In this document: piece after piece, positions 25,968 to 34,013 of the stretch
Layout of the letters: the number at the start of each line of letters is the position of its first letter
Numbering within the stretch: position 1 is the stretch's first letter
Source: Candidatus Sulfopaludibacter sp. SbA3
GTDB taxonomy: Bacteria; Acidobacteriota; Terriglobia; 20CM-2-55-15
DNA length: 41,965 bases
Assembly (NCBI GenBank): GCA_945865815.1
Contig: CAMBFR010000023.1
Span: forward strand, 1-41,965
Direction of reading: 5' to 3'
Translations under genes and position numbers: made by a program
Notes under the pieces: generated by a model
Databases searched by the model: none
What the model saw: only the letters and a program-made list of their open reading frames with translations
What the model was told of the DNA's origin: nothing

Positions 25968-26480
25968 TCATCCGGCTTTGCTGAGCCGATCGGGCGCCGT
26001 CCGGCTGACCGCTGAGGCAACGCGGAAGACTGGAAATACATCTGCTATCTTTTCAAACTCCTCCAGCGTGGCATCTTTGTTCACGGGCACGTGGGGGCGC
26101 GCTCCCGGTGCCCGCTGCAGGTAGGCTCTCAGGATTGGTGCGCGCTGGTTGGCGGGCACCTCTTCGAGTTGGACCTGCTCGCGGCCGCCGCTCCGGAGAA
26201 CGGCTCTTCCACCGGCTGCCCGGACGTTGCGGACCCATTGCCCGCCGTCTCCGAGCATGGATACCAGGTACCGCTTTCCATCGACGAGGGCCAAGACCAA
26301 TGGAAGCGAGACGACGCGCCCCGACTTTCGTCCGGTTACTTCCAATGTCACCACGTAATTGGCGGTCACGCCCCACGAGGCCACAATGGCCCACGCTCGA
26401 TTCAGAATCTTTGCAATCCAGCCCGGCCGCGATCCACGGTACAACCACCGTTTGCCGTCCGCGAAGGATAGCCGTGACAT
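25968..26480 (-). CDS. Deazaflavin-dependent nitroreductase family protein
   Basis: A 170-residue protein of the F420/deazaflavin-dependent nitroreductase (Ddn-like, split beta-barrel) family: VVTLEVTGRKSGRVVSLPLV and YLVSMLGDGGQWVRNVRAAGG are the diagnostic segments. Family members reduce varied compounds or protect against oxidants using reduced F420; some acidobacterial members may use flavin instead. The start at 26480 is set by GGAGG about nine bases upstream; longer readings upstream are mostly debris. It lies between repeat copies B and C. Confidence 0.85.
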   Translation of the reverse strand: MSRLSFADGKRWLYRGSRPGWIAKILNRAWAIVASWGVTANYVVTLEVTGRKSGRVVSLPLVLALVDGKRYLVSMLGDGGQWVRNVRAAGGRAVLRSGGREQVQLEEVPANQRAPILRAYLQRAPGARPHVPVNKDATLEEFEKIADVFPVFRVASAVSRTAPDRLSKAG

Positions 26481-26536
26481 GACAAACCTCCGCCCTTGAA
26501 ATGCAAGAACAAGTCCAAAGCATTTGAGGCTTCTCG

Positions 26537-26656
26537 ATGAATCGGATGGCCGTTGACAGCAACGTAATCGTTGCCGTTTTGTTCCGGCAAAAGAGTGTGA
26601 GTGGCCTAATTCTTTGCCGCGTTGGCAAAAAAGAGTCAACCTCCGCGATCCGTTAG
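26537..26656 (+). pseudogene. Possible PIN-domain toxin remnant (N-terminal)
   Basis: A 39-codon reading begins MNRMAVDSNVIVAVLFRQKS. The VDSNVIVAVLF segment is the usual first strand and acidic residue of PIN-domain RNases, but the reading stops where a PIN protein should continue for another hundred residues. Its ATG overlaps a short upstream reading as ATGA, as in toxin-antitoxin pairs. Only a short match, so tentative. Confidence 0.35.
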
Positions 26657-26760
26657 AAGGCATATCCGAGGACCAAAGCCGCCTGGATCAAGCTCAGGTT
26701 TTGCCGTGACCGGATACTGGAGTCATAGAGCCTAACGTCCAGCCGCACAGAAAACCTTCT
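26653..26760 (-). pseudogene. C-terminal fragment of a putative outer-membrane barrel protein
   Basis: About 35 codons read RRFSVRLDVRLYDSS, then a polar stretch, then LSLIQAALVLGYAF and stop. Alternating hydrophobic residues and a terminal Phe fit the last strands of an outer-membrane barrel. The reading is cut two bases before repeat copy C. The region 26481-26985 otherwise holds no complete gene. Confidence 0.5.
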
Positions 26761-26762
26761 AG

Positions 26763-26886
26763 CGTGCCCGGCTAAAATCAAGGCCTGGTGCGGCCAGTAC
26801 GGGCTGGTCCCCGGGGAATGGACATAAAGACTCTTATACAGCGCTGCATTTTCGGCACTGTAACGTGGCTTGAACCGCCTATCCTC
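26763..26886 (+). repeat. 124-bp direct repeat, copy C
   Basis: Third copy, with the same boundaries as A and B, 7 differences from A. Left flank is the barrel-protein fragment; right flank is the spermidine-synthase-like remnant. Confidence 0.92.
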
Positions 26887-26892
26887 TCCTCG

Positions 26893-26973
26893 GGGAAATC
26901 GGCAGAGACTACATGTTCGGTCTGGCCGCCATGTTCGGCGGAATGCTCGAATCAGCGATCGGAAGGATAGCAG
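26893..26973 (+). pseudogene. Rearranged remnant of a spermidine-synthase-like gene
   Basis: Three short blocks match the gene at 13609-15729 in order. 26893-26933 equals 15074-15114 (41 of 41). 26928-26952 matches 15583-15607 (one difference). 26953-26973 matches 15712-15732 (two differences) and includes the stop. The first two blocks join at a shared gccatg, which suggests deletion by short homology. Confidence 0.85.
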
Positions 26974-26985
26974 CCGCCAACGCGG

Positions 26986-27738
26986 CTACCCGCAGCGCGG
27001 GGCAACCGTCTCGAGGGAAGTCACGCTGATGCGTTCGAATTCGCGCTGTTGGATCAGATAACCTTTGACCTGGATTTTATGGCCGCGCAGGCTGTCCGGG
27101 CGAAACTCGGCGCCAAGGTATCCAAAGTCCGCCAGGCGGAACTGCCTTGTGCCGAACCGCCTGGCCTGCGATGCGCGAAGTTCTTCCGCAGTCGCTATGT
27201 CCGGCATTGTTGCTCGAACCGGTTCAGTGGCGGCCACCACCGTCCATCGTGAGTCAGGGGTCAATGCCAGGCAGCCCACGACCATCACGAGCGCAAAGTT
27301 CGGCGGCGGCGCGGGCCCTTCTTTTCCCACAATCTGAACCTTGTCGAGCGTGTCGAGCGTCAACTCCCTGGTTCCCGGCGGAAAGTCATTGGCCAGGAGC
27401 AGGTAGGTCAGGATATCGGCGTAGGTTTCGTCATTGAGTTTCGGAGTGCCGGGTGTTCGAAAGCGCAGGGGCGGCATTTCGGTTTTGATGAGACTCAGAA
27501 GTGGCTGCAGGCTGTAGTCGCGCCACCTGTCCATGAACGCGTTCCCCTTAAGCGCGGGCGCTTCGCCCTGGCCGCCCAGGTCTTCCATGTGACAGCCGCG
27601 GCAGTTCGCTCCGTAAGCCAGAGCGCCACGCTCGGCCTGCGCCTGGGTGTACACGCCGTCCCAGACGGTTTTCCCGGCGTCACTTTGCGGCAGGATCGAG
27701 AAACTCAGGAGGAAGGTGATTACAGCGAGATGCGTCAT
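26986..27738 (-). CDS. Secreted mono-haem cytochrome c
   Basis: A 250-residue protein with a signal peptide (about residues 1-21). The haem-binding CRGCH is at Cys46-His50 and a probable axial Met in EMPPLRF near residue 88. Residues 25-115 form a small class I cytochrome domain with WDGVYTQAQAERG before the haem, as in many acidobacterial dehydrogenase-linked cytochromes. The last 130 residues are an extra domain I do not recognise. It could accept electrons from a periplasmic dehydrogenase such as the GMC enzyme, but it is far from that operon. No strong ribosome-binding site is seen. Confidence 0.83.
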   Translation of the reverse strand: MTHLAVITFLLSFSILPQSDAGKTVWDGVYTQAQAERGALAYGANCRGCHMEDLGGQGEAPALKGNAFMDRWRDYSLQPLLSLIKTEMPPLRFRTPGTPKLNDETYADILTYLLLANDFPPGTRELTLDTLDKVQIVGKEGPAPPPNFALVMVVGCLALTPDSRWTVVAATEPVRATMPDIATAEELRASQARRFGTRQFRLADFGYLGAEFRPDSLRGHKIQVKGYLIQQREFERISVTSLETVAPRCG

Positions 27739-27771
27739 TATTCTTGATGGCTGAGGCAGGCTTGGCGAAGG

Positions 27772-27806
27772 AGGGCGGCGCCTCTCCGAGAGGGGTGCGC
27801 CGCCCT
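27772..27806. other. Hairpin between DUF6152 and cytochrome genes
   Basis: agggcggcgc (27772-27781) pairs with gcgccgccct (27797-27806), 10 bp perfect, with a smaller ctct/agag hairpin inside. It follows the DUF6152 stop on the minus strand. No T-tract follows on that strand, so it could be a partial terminator or a processing site between the two genes. Confidence 0.55.
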
Positions 27807-27816
27807 GCTTTAATCG

Positions 27817-28230
27817 TTATTGAACTCTGTCGAGGCCATCGCCGGCGGTGCCGCTGAACACTTTGCGGCCGTCCGGCATGGTTATCGTTCCGCCGGAAAC
27901 TTTTTTCGATCCGTTGCGGGACAAGGCGGCGTTTGTCAGCGTGATCGCATCGCCGATCTTGATGTCGTCTTTTCTCCAGCCGCGTCGATACAGGGAGTTC
28001 GGCGGACCACTTTCCGCTTCCCAGTTAACCGTCTGGCCTCTCTCATCGGTCACATCGATGTAGTAATAGACGTGAGGATTCATCCAGTCCAGCTTCGTGA
28101 GTTTGCCTTTGAGCGTGACTCGTTTGGTGTCGTCATATACGGTTCCGCCGTAGTGGTGCGCGACGAGCGGTGCAGCTGCAAAAAGCAGGGCAAAGCCCAA
28201 AACAGCGAGTGTTCTTAAGTTTCGCGTCAT
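27817..28230 (-). CDS. DUF6152 family secreted protein (1)
   Basis: A 137-residue protein with a signal peptide ending near VAHH. It shares with the gene at 29039 the pattern HH...YD..K.VTLKG..T......NPH...Y.DV, then W..E, R.GW and GD..T. This DUF6152 domain is a small beta-barrel, probably metal- or ligand-binding, and very common in Acidobacteriota. Start at 28230 chosen for the GGGAGG site seven bases upstream, rather than a more distal ATG. Confidence 0.87.
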   Translation of the reverse strand: MTRNLRTLAVLGFALLFAAAPLVAHHYGGTVYDDTKRVTLKGKLTKLDWMNPHVYYYIDVTDERGQTVNWEAESGPPNSLYRRGWRKDDIKIGDAITLTNAALSRNGSKKVSGGTITMPDGRKVFSGTAGDGLDRVQ

Positions 28231-28276
28231 CGTCTTGCCTCCCAATACTTGAATTCAAAAAAACAAACCACGGGAA

Positions 28277-29017
28277 CTAACGGACGATACCGGCCGCGGG
28301 ATCTCGTATCCGTTTGTTGAAAGCCTGTTCCTCGGATGGTATGCAAAGGAGTTCCTCGAGCGGTCTTGGCGCCTGCAGTTTCACGGTCTTCTTTTCGCTC
28401 ACCCACGGCGCCGTGTAAATTTTCGGATCGGTAAGCGTCATGGTGAATTCAATAGTTTCACGGTCTACGCGGCGGTATCGCTCTTCGAGCCGCATTTCTT
28501 CGCTGTGCGCATTGCCGAAATGGTCGATCCATGTTCTTTCGTCGAAGCCGAGCGAATTCACAACGAACGTGCCTCCCTCCCAGCGCCCAACCGAGTATCC
28601 CATGTACTTCGGTTCTGGATTTGTGGGGAGCGGCCGCCCGTCGGTCCAGATTTCCCGGAACATGCGATACCGTTCGAAGACCTGCAGAACCCTGCCGGGA
28701 ATCTGAATGAATTCAAAAGTGCCAGGGTTGTTTTCGAGAATCAGCAATCGTGGAATACCCAGGGGATCGCAGTTGCCTGTCGGATCATTTCCAAGGGCGG
28801 GAGGAATTGCCCGCGGTCCGTAGGACGGTTTGTTCGCATTGAACTGTTCCTGTCCAAAGGGCGTCCGCGCGGGAGGTTCGGCGCTCAACGACAGTACTTG
28901 TCTTGTTCGCGCCCAGATTCCGGAGAGGTCCTGGTCCCCACCCTGCCCGAAAGCGGTGGTGGAGAAAACCCCTGTCACCAGTAGCGCTACGATCAAAATT
29001 TTGGAGGAGCTTCGCAT
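28277..29017 (-). CDS. Secreted protein of unknown function, DUF6152-associated
   Basis: A 246-residue protein with a signal peptide ending at AFGQG. After DLSGIW it shows CDPLGIPR, FEFIQIPGRVLQVFERYRMFREIWTDGR, YMGYSVGRWEGGTFVVNSLGF and WIDHFGNAHSEEMRLEERYRR. I know this sequence style as an abundant acidobacterial secreted family repeatedly found beside DUF6152 genes, but I cannot assign a reaction. It lies 21 bases after one DUF6152 gene and 46 before the other, in the same orientation, so the three form an operon. Confidence 0.8.
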   Translation of the reverse strand: MRSSSKILIVALLVTGVFSTTAFGQGGDQDLSGIWARTRQVLSLSAEPPARTPFGQEQFNANKPSYGPRAIPPALGNDPTGNCDPLGIPRLLILENNPGTFEFIQIPGRVLQVFERYRMFREIWTDGRPLPTNPEPKYMGYSVGRWEGGTFVVNSLGFDERTWIDHFGNAHSEEMRLEERYRRVDRETIEFTMTLTDPKIYTAPWVSEKKTVKLQAPRPLEELLCIPSEEQAFNKRIRDPAAGIVR

Positions 29018-29038
29018 TGGATCTCTCTTCTCTCGACT

Positions 29039-29437
29039 CTAGTCGACGCTGTTGGATCTGCCGGGCAGTTCCTTGCCGTTGACACTCACGGGTTTCGAGC
29101 GATCGACGACGCCTACAGGTGTGCCGGCCTTCGACGGGAACACTGTAATGGTGAGTTGATCGCCGGCCTTGAACGTCTCTTTGTTCCAGCCATCTCTGCG
29201 CAAATTGGTGGGGCTATTGAGTTCGCCACCCCAATGCACAATGGCGCCCTTCTGGTCCTTCACATCGAAGTACAGTGCGGCATGTGGATTGGCAAATACG
29301 AATTCCGTCACCGTTCCCTTCAGCGTGACTGGCTTGTCGTGGTCATAAGAAATGTTGGTCCCGTGGTGCGCGAACATTGAAGCAGAAGCGGCAAGAAGTC
29401 CCGCAATCAAGACAATGGCCGTATTCCTGATAGTCAT
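29039..29437 (-). CDS. DUF6152 family secreted protein (2)
   Basis: A 132-residue protein with a signal peptide ending near MFAHHG. It carries the DUF6152 pattern (YDHDKPVTLKGTVTEF, NPHAALYFDV, HWGGELNSPTNLRRDGW, GDQLTITV) and is a distant paralogue of the protein encoded at 27817. AAGGAG precedes the ATG. It is the first gene of the minus-strand set; the gap to the phosphatase-like gene is 228 bases without a further gene. Confidence 0.88.
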   Translation of the reverse strand: MTIRNTAIVLIAGLLAASASMFAHHGTNISYDHDKPVTLKGTVTEFVFANPHAALYFDVKDQKGAIVHWGGELNSPTNLRRDGWNKETFKAGDQLTITVFPSKAGTPVGVVDRSKPVSVNGKELPGRSNSVD

Positions 29438-29665
29438 GTGACATCTCCTTATGTGAGATCACAAATTAGAGCTGAAAACGCTGAACCTGATCAACATTGG
29501 GCCGGTTTCTAGGTGTGAATATTAGCACGGCTCGGATTTCGGGCAAGAAACTTCAAGGTCTTCCGAGTGGCCTGTCCCCGAATCAGACCACTGCCGGTTT
29601 TCCTGAGAATCTTGCATTCAGGCTGAAACAGCCTTATCGTTCCATCTTCGTCCCTGGGAGGCAAA

Positions 29666-30196
29666 ATGAAACGAACACTTTTACTGTTGGCTGTTTTGGC
29701 GCTTAGCGTGTCGATTGCCGGCGCGCAGACACAAGTCAAAAAGGAAAACGTTGCGGGCATCACCAACTTCAATCACATCGAGACTACCGTCGCTTGCGCC
29801 GGAGCCATAACGACTCAATCCATTCCCGAGATCAAGAAAATGGGTTTCGCTTCCATCATCAATCTTCGGCTGCCGACCGAAGCCGGGGCGAACATTGAAG
29901 CCATGCAGGCTGAAGCCAGTCGAGTAGGCATCACTTACACGAATATTCCGTTCAACAATGCTGCCATGGATCCGGCGGCAGTGGATCGTTTTATTCAGGC
30001 GATCACCCAGCGTGGCTCTGAGCCGGCATTCATACATTGCGCGGGTGGAGGGCGGGCCGCCACGATGTGGTTTGTGAAACGCGTTCTCGTCGACAAGTGG
30101 ACCACGGATCGCGCGATGACCGAAGCCACGGCGCTCGGTATGAGCAGTGAAGCCCACAAGACCTTCGCGCTGAACTACATTCAGAACAAGAAGTAG
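29666..30196 (+). CDS. Secreted protein-tyrosine-phosphatase-like protein
   Basis: A 176-residue protein with a signal peptide to about residue 21. The active-site loop is HCAGGGR (Cys125 to Arg130), i.e. C-x4-R, as in the beta-lactamase-hydrolase-like/DSP phosphatase branch rather than classical C-x5-R tyrosine phosphatases. FASIINLRLPTE and PFNNAAMDPAAVDRF are other family features. It may dephosphorylate or bind phosphorylated or sulfur compounds in the periplasm. GGGAGG precedes the ATG. Confidence 0.8.
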   Translation: MKRTLLLLAVLALSVSIAGAQTQVKKENVAGITNFNHIETTVACAGAITTQSIPEIKKMGFASIINLRLPTEAGANIEAMQAEASRVGITYTNIPFNNAAMDPAAVDRFIQAITQRGSEPAFIHCAGGGRAATMWFVKRVLVDKWTTDRAMTEATALGMSSEAHKTFALNYIQNKK

Positions 30197-30210
30197 GCTG
30201 ACCTCTGTAG

Positions 30211-30235
30211 CAGGCGCGATCCGCGATCGCGCCTG
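30211..30235. other. Perfect 11-bp hairpin before fhs
   Basis: caggcgcgatc (30211-30221) pairs with gatcgcgcctg (30225-30235) around cgc. It lies between the phosphatase-like stop and the GTG of fhs. Without a T-tract, it may be a weak terminator or a small repeat. Confidence 0.55.
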
Positions 30236-30246
30236 CGTGTTCCCCT

Positions 30247-31941
30247 GTGCACGACCAGCATCAACACCCCAAGTCCGACATCGAGATCGCCCAGCAAGCT
30301 CCCATGTGGCCGATCGCCAGAGTTGCCCGCCAGAAGCTTGGTATTGACCTGAAGGACCTTCTCCTCTACGGGCACTACAAATCGAAACTCTCGCTGGAAT
30401 ATATAAAAAGCCTCGAGAGCCGTCCGGACGGGAAGCTGATTCTGGTAACCGCCATGACTCCCACGCCGGCCGGGGAAGGAAAAACCACCACGACTGTCGG
30501 CCTGGGCGATGCCCTGAACCGAATGGGCAAGCGGGCCCTTATATGCCTGCGGGAGCCGAGCCTTGGACCCTGCTTTGGAGTGAAGGGCGGCGCGGCCGGC
30601 GGCGGGTATGCGCAGGTCCTGCCGATGGAAGACATCAATCTTCATTTCACCGGCGACTTCCATGCGATTGCCACTGCCAACAATCTGCTGGCCGCTCTAA
30701 TCGATAACCACATCCACTGGGAAAACCATCTGGGACTGGACGCGCGCCGTGTCACATGGCGGCGGGCGGTCGACCTGAATGACCGGGCTCTTCGCGAGGT
30801 TGTGTCGTCGCTGGGCGGACCCGGCAATGGTTTCCCCCGTGAAGACGGGTTCGACATTGTTCCGGCCTCGGAAGTCATGGCGGTGTTCTGCCTGGCCCAA
30901 GACCTGGCCGATCTCAAGCGCCGTCTCGGCAACATCATCGTTGGATACACACGCGGCCGAAAGCCGGTGACGGCGTCCGATCTGGAGGCAGCCGGCGCCA
31001 TGACCGCACTGCTGAAGGATGCTTTCGCGCCCAATCTCGTCCAGACCATCGAAAACAATCCCGCCCTGGTTCATGGCGGTCCGTTCGCCAACATCGCTCA
31101 CGGGTGCAATTCGGTCATCGCGACAAAAACCGCGCTGAAGCTCGCCGACTATGTAGTCACCGAAGCGGGGTTCGGCGCCGATCTGGGCGGCGAGAAGTTC
31201 ATGGATATCAAGTGCCGCAAGGCGGGCCTGCAGCCCGATTGCGCCGTCGTTGTGGCGACGATCCGGGCGCTCAAGATGCACGGCAGCGTATCGAAGGATG
31301 CCCTGGCGCTGGAAAACATCGCCGCGCTGGAAAAGGGATTTGCCAACCTTGCCCGCCACGTCGAGAACGTCCGGAAATTCGGCGTTCCCGTCCTGGTTTG
31401 CCTGAATCGCTTCAGCGCCGACACCGGCGCCGAAAGTGATGCACTCAAGAAATTGTGCGACGGCATTGGCGTGGAATGCGTTACCGCCGATCACTGGGCC
31501 AGCGGTGGCGCGGGGGCCGCCGAGCTCGCAACGGTGGTGCTGAAAACAGTCGCGGCGTCACCGACGCAATTCAAAATGCTCTATCCGGACGACATGCCGC
31601 TTTGGAAGAAAGCGCAGACGATTGCGCGCGAGATGTACGGCGCCGACGACATTATTGGGGATCAGAAAGTGCGCGATCGGTTCAGGGAACTCGAGGACCA
31701 GGGATACGGACGCTTTCCGGTATGCATCGCCAAAACCGAGTTCAGCTTTACAACCGATAAAGACAAGAAAGGGGCCCCAAAACACCACGTCGTCCCGGTG
31801 CGCGAGGTCCGCTTGTCCGCCGGCGCGGAATTCGTGGTTGCGATCTGCGGCGACATCATGACTATGCCGGGCCTGCCCCGGATGCCCGCAGCCGGTAAGA
31901 TCGATGTAACGCCGGAAGGCCGGATTACCGGCCTCTCGTGA
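30247..31941 (+). CDS. fhs: Formate-tetrahydrofolate ligase
   Basis: A 564-residue enzyme, the normal length for the family, that joins formate to tetrahydrofolate with ATP to give 10-formyl-THF for purine and one-carbon metabolism. The nucleotide-binding loop [10 protein letters not shown] is at residues 71-80. Further matches are [46 protein letters not shown] and the final [15 protein letters not shown]. The start is GTG at 30247 with no strong ribosome-binding site; an internal start at Met20 is possible but would remove conserved residues. Cytoplasmic. Convergent with the protease gene, stop to stop nine bases apart. Confidence 0.97.
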   Translation: MHDQHQHPKSDIEIAQQAPMWPIARVARQKLGIDLKDLLLYGHYKSKLSLEYIKSLESRPDGKLILVTAMTPTPAGEGKTTTTVGLGDALNRMGKRALICLREPSLGPCFGVKGGAAGGGYAQVLPMEDINLHFTGDFHAIATANNLLAALIDNHIHWENHLGLDARRVTWRRAVDLNDRALREVVSSLGGPGNGFPREDGFDIVPASEVMAVFCLAQDLADLKRRLGNIIVGYTRGRKPVTASDLEAAGAMTALLKDAFAPNLVQTIENNPALVHGGPFANIAHGCNSVIATKTALKLADYVVTEAGFGADLGGEKFMDIKCRKAGLQPDCAVVVATIRALKMHGSVSKDALALENIAALEKGFANLARHVENVRKFGVPVLVCLNRFSADTGAESDALKKLCDGIGVECVTADHWASGGAGAAELATVVLKTVAASPTQFKMLYPDDMPLWKKAQTIAREMYGADDIIGDQKVRDRFRELEDQGYGRFPVCIAKTEFSFTTDKDKKGAPKHHVVPVREVRLSAGAEFVVAICGDIMTMPGLPRMPAAGKIDVTPEGRITGLS

Positions 31942-31950
31942 ATCGCGGCG

Positions 31951-33168
31951 TCAGGGCATTTGTGTCAGTGCTTCGATGAGTGCCGAAGCCTTGGGCGTTC
32001 CGAGTCCGGTGACGAAGTCGTATCCGGGAGCGGCATCGCAGAGTGCGTCGCAAGTGCCCAGGAGATCATTCGAGCCCGAAGTAACATCGCGATAGTTGGT
32101 CTTGTATTCCTTCTTTGCTGCAGCGATGTACAACTGGGCGTTACTTCCCGTCAGCGGAGACTTGCCCGCATTCACACGCGCGGAATTTGCGGACGCGATG
32201 AGTGCGGACCACTGCGGGGTGCCCGCGCTGGTGCCGCCAATCTGCAACCATCCCTTGAAGCCAAAGTACGGAATGGAGGTATACGTCGCGAATCCGGTAT
32301 CGGGATCGCCATTGTAGGCCACATCCGGCGTACCGCGCTTGTCGAACGGGTTGAACGGCGCCTGGTAGGACGGTACAGGTTCGGAGATACTTAATCCTCC
32401 TCCGCTTCCACTCCAAGCCGTCTCTCCAAGGTAGGTTCCGTCCGCAGCAACGCTCAATGTGGTTCCGCCAACCGATACGACGTGCGGTGATGCTGACGGA
32501 TAGAATACGAAATTGCCAAAGTCGCCCGAAGCCGCAACAAACGTCTTATTTGACGCAAGGAAGTGAAAGTCCAGGTCCGGTCTCGTGGACGAATCTCCAA
32601 GTCCCCAACTCATCGAGATAACGCTGGCGTCCGTAGCAACCGCGGCATCTACGGCGACCATCATGTCGCTGAGTTTGGCCGTTTTGGCTTCGACCAGAAT
32701 GATATTGGCCAGTGGAGCCATGGCGTGCGCCCACTGTACGTCCAAAGCGGTTTCCAGCGCCCACAAGGTGTTCGTGCCCGGTTTTTGTCCTGAAGCGTAG
32801 ATCTTACGGAAACACCCGCTGGCGGATGTGCACGACGGCAGTCCAAAGGTCTGACTGAAGAATTCCAAATCCTCTTCGATACTGTGGTGATCGTAAGCAA
32901 CGACGATCGCTATGGTCTGGCCGCTTCCCGAGTTGCCGGGGGCAAAACCGTATGCCGTCCGTACCTGATTCGGCGTCAGGCCCGCAATGGCCGGTTGCGC
33001 GTCGCCCTTGATACGAAGAGGCAACTGAACTTCAGGATCGGCGACCTGAGCCTGGACGGTGGTAGCGATACAGAGCGCGAACGTGAGTAAAAGGACAAAA
33101 AATCGTAGAGGTTCTCGTCGATCTGCGACGAAAGGGAGTAATCCAGTAAGTATTCTCGAGCGTAGCAT
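31951..33168 (-). CDS. Sedolisin-like (S53) serine protease without propeptide
   Basis: A 405-residue secreted protease with a signal region up to about residue 41. Catalytic features of the sedolisin family are visible: Glu139 and Asp143 in WALETALDV, oxyanion Asp216 in ASGDFG, and nucleophile Ser314 in GGTSAGTP. A short segment after the signal ends in GLTPNQVRTAYGF, the normal start of the catalytic domain. The large N-terminal prodomain of most S53 proteases is absent. Two cysteine pairs (around 113-119 and in the C-terminal part) may form disulfides. Sedolisins act at acidic pH. AAAGGAA precedes the ATG. Confidence 0.88.
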   Translation of the reverse strand: MLRSRILTGLLPFVADRREPLRFFVLLLTFALCIATTVQAQVADPEVQLPLRIKGDAQPAIAGLTPNQVRTAYGFAPGNSGSGQTIAIVVAYDHHSIEEDLEFFSQTFGLPSCTSASGCFRKIYASGQKPGTNTLWALETALDVQWAHAMAPLANIILVEAKTAKLSDMMVAVDAAVATDASVISMSWGLGDSSTRPDLDFHFLASNKTFVAASGDFGNFVFYPSASPHVVSVGGTTLSVAADGTYLGETAWSGSGGGLSISEPVPSYQAPFNPFDKRGTPDVAYNGDPDTGFATYTSIPYFGFKGWLQIGGTSAGTPQWSALIASANSARVNAGKSPLTGSNAQLYIAAAKKEYKTNYRDVTSGSNDLLGTCDALCDAAPGYDFVTGLGTPKASALIEALTQMP

Positions 33169-33677
33169 TCAGAATTCCTTTCTGAGTTCAGGTATTGGGC
33201 CGTATATCGACCCACGCGATAAAGGGGCCATGAACGATCGCGACTTGAAATAGAGTCGCCCCTTCCTCTTATCGGCCTGGGGACTAAGAACTTTAACAAC
33301 ACTTACAACATGAAAGACTGTTGTCAGGATGGTGTCAAGCGTAGATCCTTCCGGACTGCTAAATAAGGGAGCGCGCTTGTAAGTGGTCAGACCCCGAATC
33401 AGACCCTGGAGTTTCCCGGTTCCGGCCCACAGCGGACAAAAGTCGGCAAACACGCGACAATCGCGGCAACGTAGTCGCTGACAGACCGGATTTATACGCG
33501 CGACCCTTTCGCATGTTGTTGAGTACGTGATGTCGTGAATTGGGGGCCGCCTTGCATCATGCGGCGCTGTTGTGGCTATCGACGTCGCGTGCCGGCCTGT
33601 GGCCGCGCGCGGGTTTACAACACCCATACTATGGCATTCCCACCGCCGTCATATTCCGCAGCATGAAATTCGCGCCG
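33169..33677. other. 509-base gap with repeat debris
   Basis: No gene of quality is seen. It contains the 45-bp repeat at 33316-33360 and, beside it, a ccccgaatcagaccc motif (around 33392) that recurs at about 29577. The right half contains several GC-rich hairpin-like patches. Probably an accumulation of decayed mobile or REP-type sequences. Confidence 0.5.
33316..33360. repeat. 45-bp repeat, copy 1
   Basis: Matches 37089-37133 at 42 of 45 positions, same orientation (gactgttgtcaggatggtgt...). On the opposite strand it contains TTGACA. Source element unknown. Confidence 0.8.
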
Positions 33678-34013
33678 TCATAACATGGGCGGGCGCGTGG
33701 CCGCCGCTGCCTGGCGTCCGTATGCGGTGGCGCCTTCCGAATCCATCGATACCCCTGCGAGCTTTCCGTCGACAGCGATAATCACTGCGTCCGCCCAGAT
33801 CGCATCCGCGGACGCGGGCGGAACGTATTCGCGCTGCATGCGGGCCAGGATTTCATTGTGGGATGCGCTGGCGAGGCTGCCGGGCAGGCGGCGCAGGCGA
33901 ATGTTCGCTCGCGCCTGGACGGCGCCCACTGCGGCCGCGAGCGCCAATGTTTCGGTTCGACCGGATCGTGAAGCGAAGATAACGAGCACGTTCACGGGCG
34001 TCATGGCAGTCAT
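33678..34013 (-). pseudogene. Flavodoxin-like NAD(P)H-dependent reductase, truncated
   Basis: A 111-residue reading with the flavin phosphate-binding loop of the flavodoxin/WrbA type near its start (VNVLVIFASRSGRTETLA). It ends after AIWADAVIIAVDGKLAGV and a short tail, where family members of about 200 residues would continue with the second half of the fold. The missing half includes most of the FMN isoalloxazine-binding loop. The ATG overlaps the pirin stop as ATGA, so it is translationally coupled to it. It might be a functional short variant, but truncation is more likely. Confidence 0.65.

Noticed and set aside
19838-26886. 124-bp repeats as integron attC sites
   Set aside because: The expected outer GTTRRRY/RYYYAAC core pairs are absent and the modules contain whole operons rather than single cassettes.
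19863-26970. Short plus-strand readings beginning MRPVRAG inside all three 124-bp repeats
   Set aside because: The differences between copies are mostly amino-acid changing (for example Ser/Pro, Phe/Ser, Leu/Pro) and the readings end in different flanking sequence, so selection on a peptide is unlikely.
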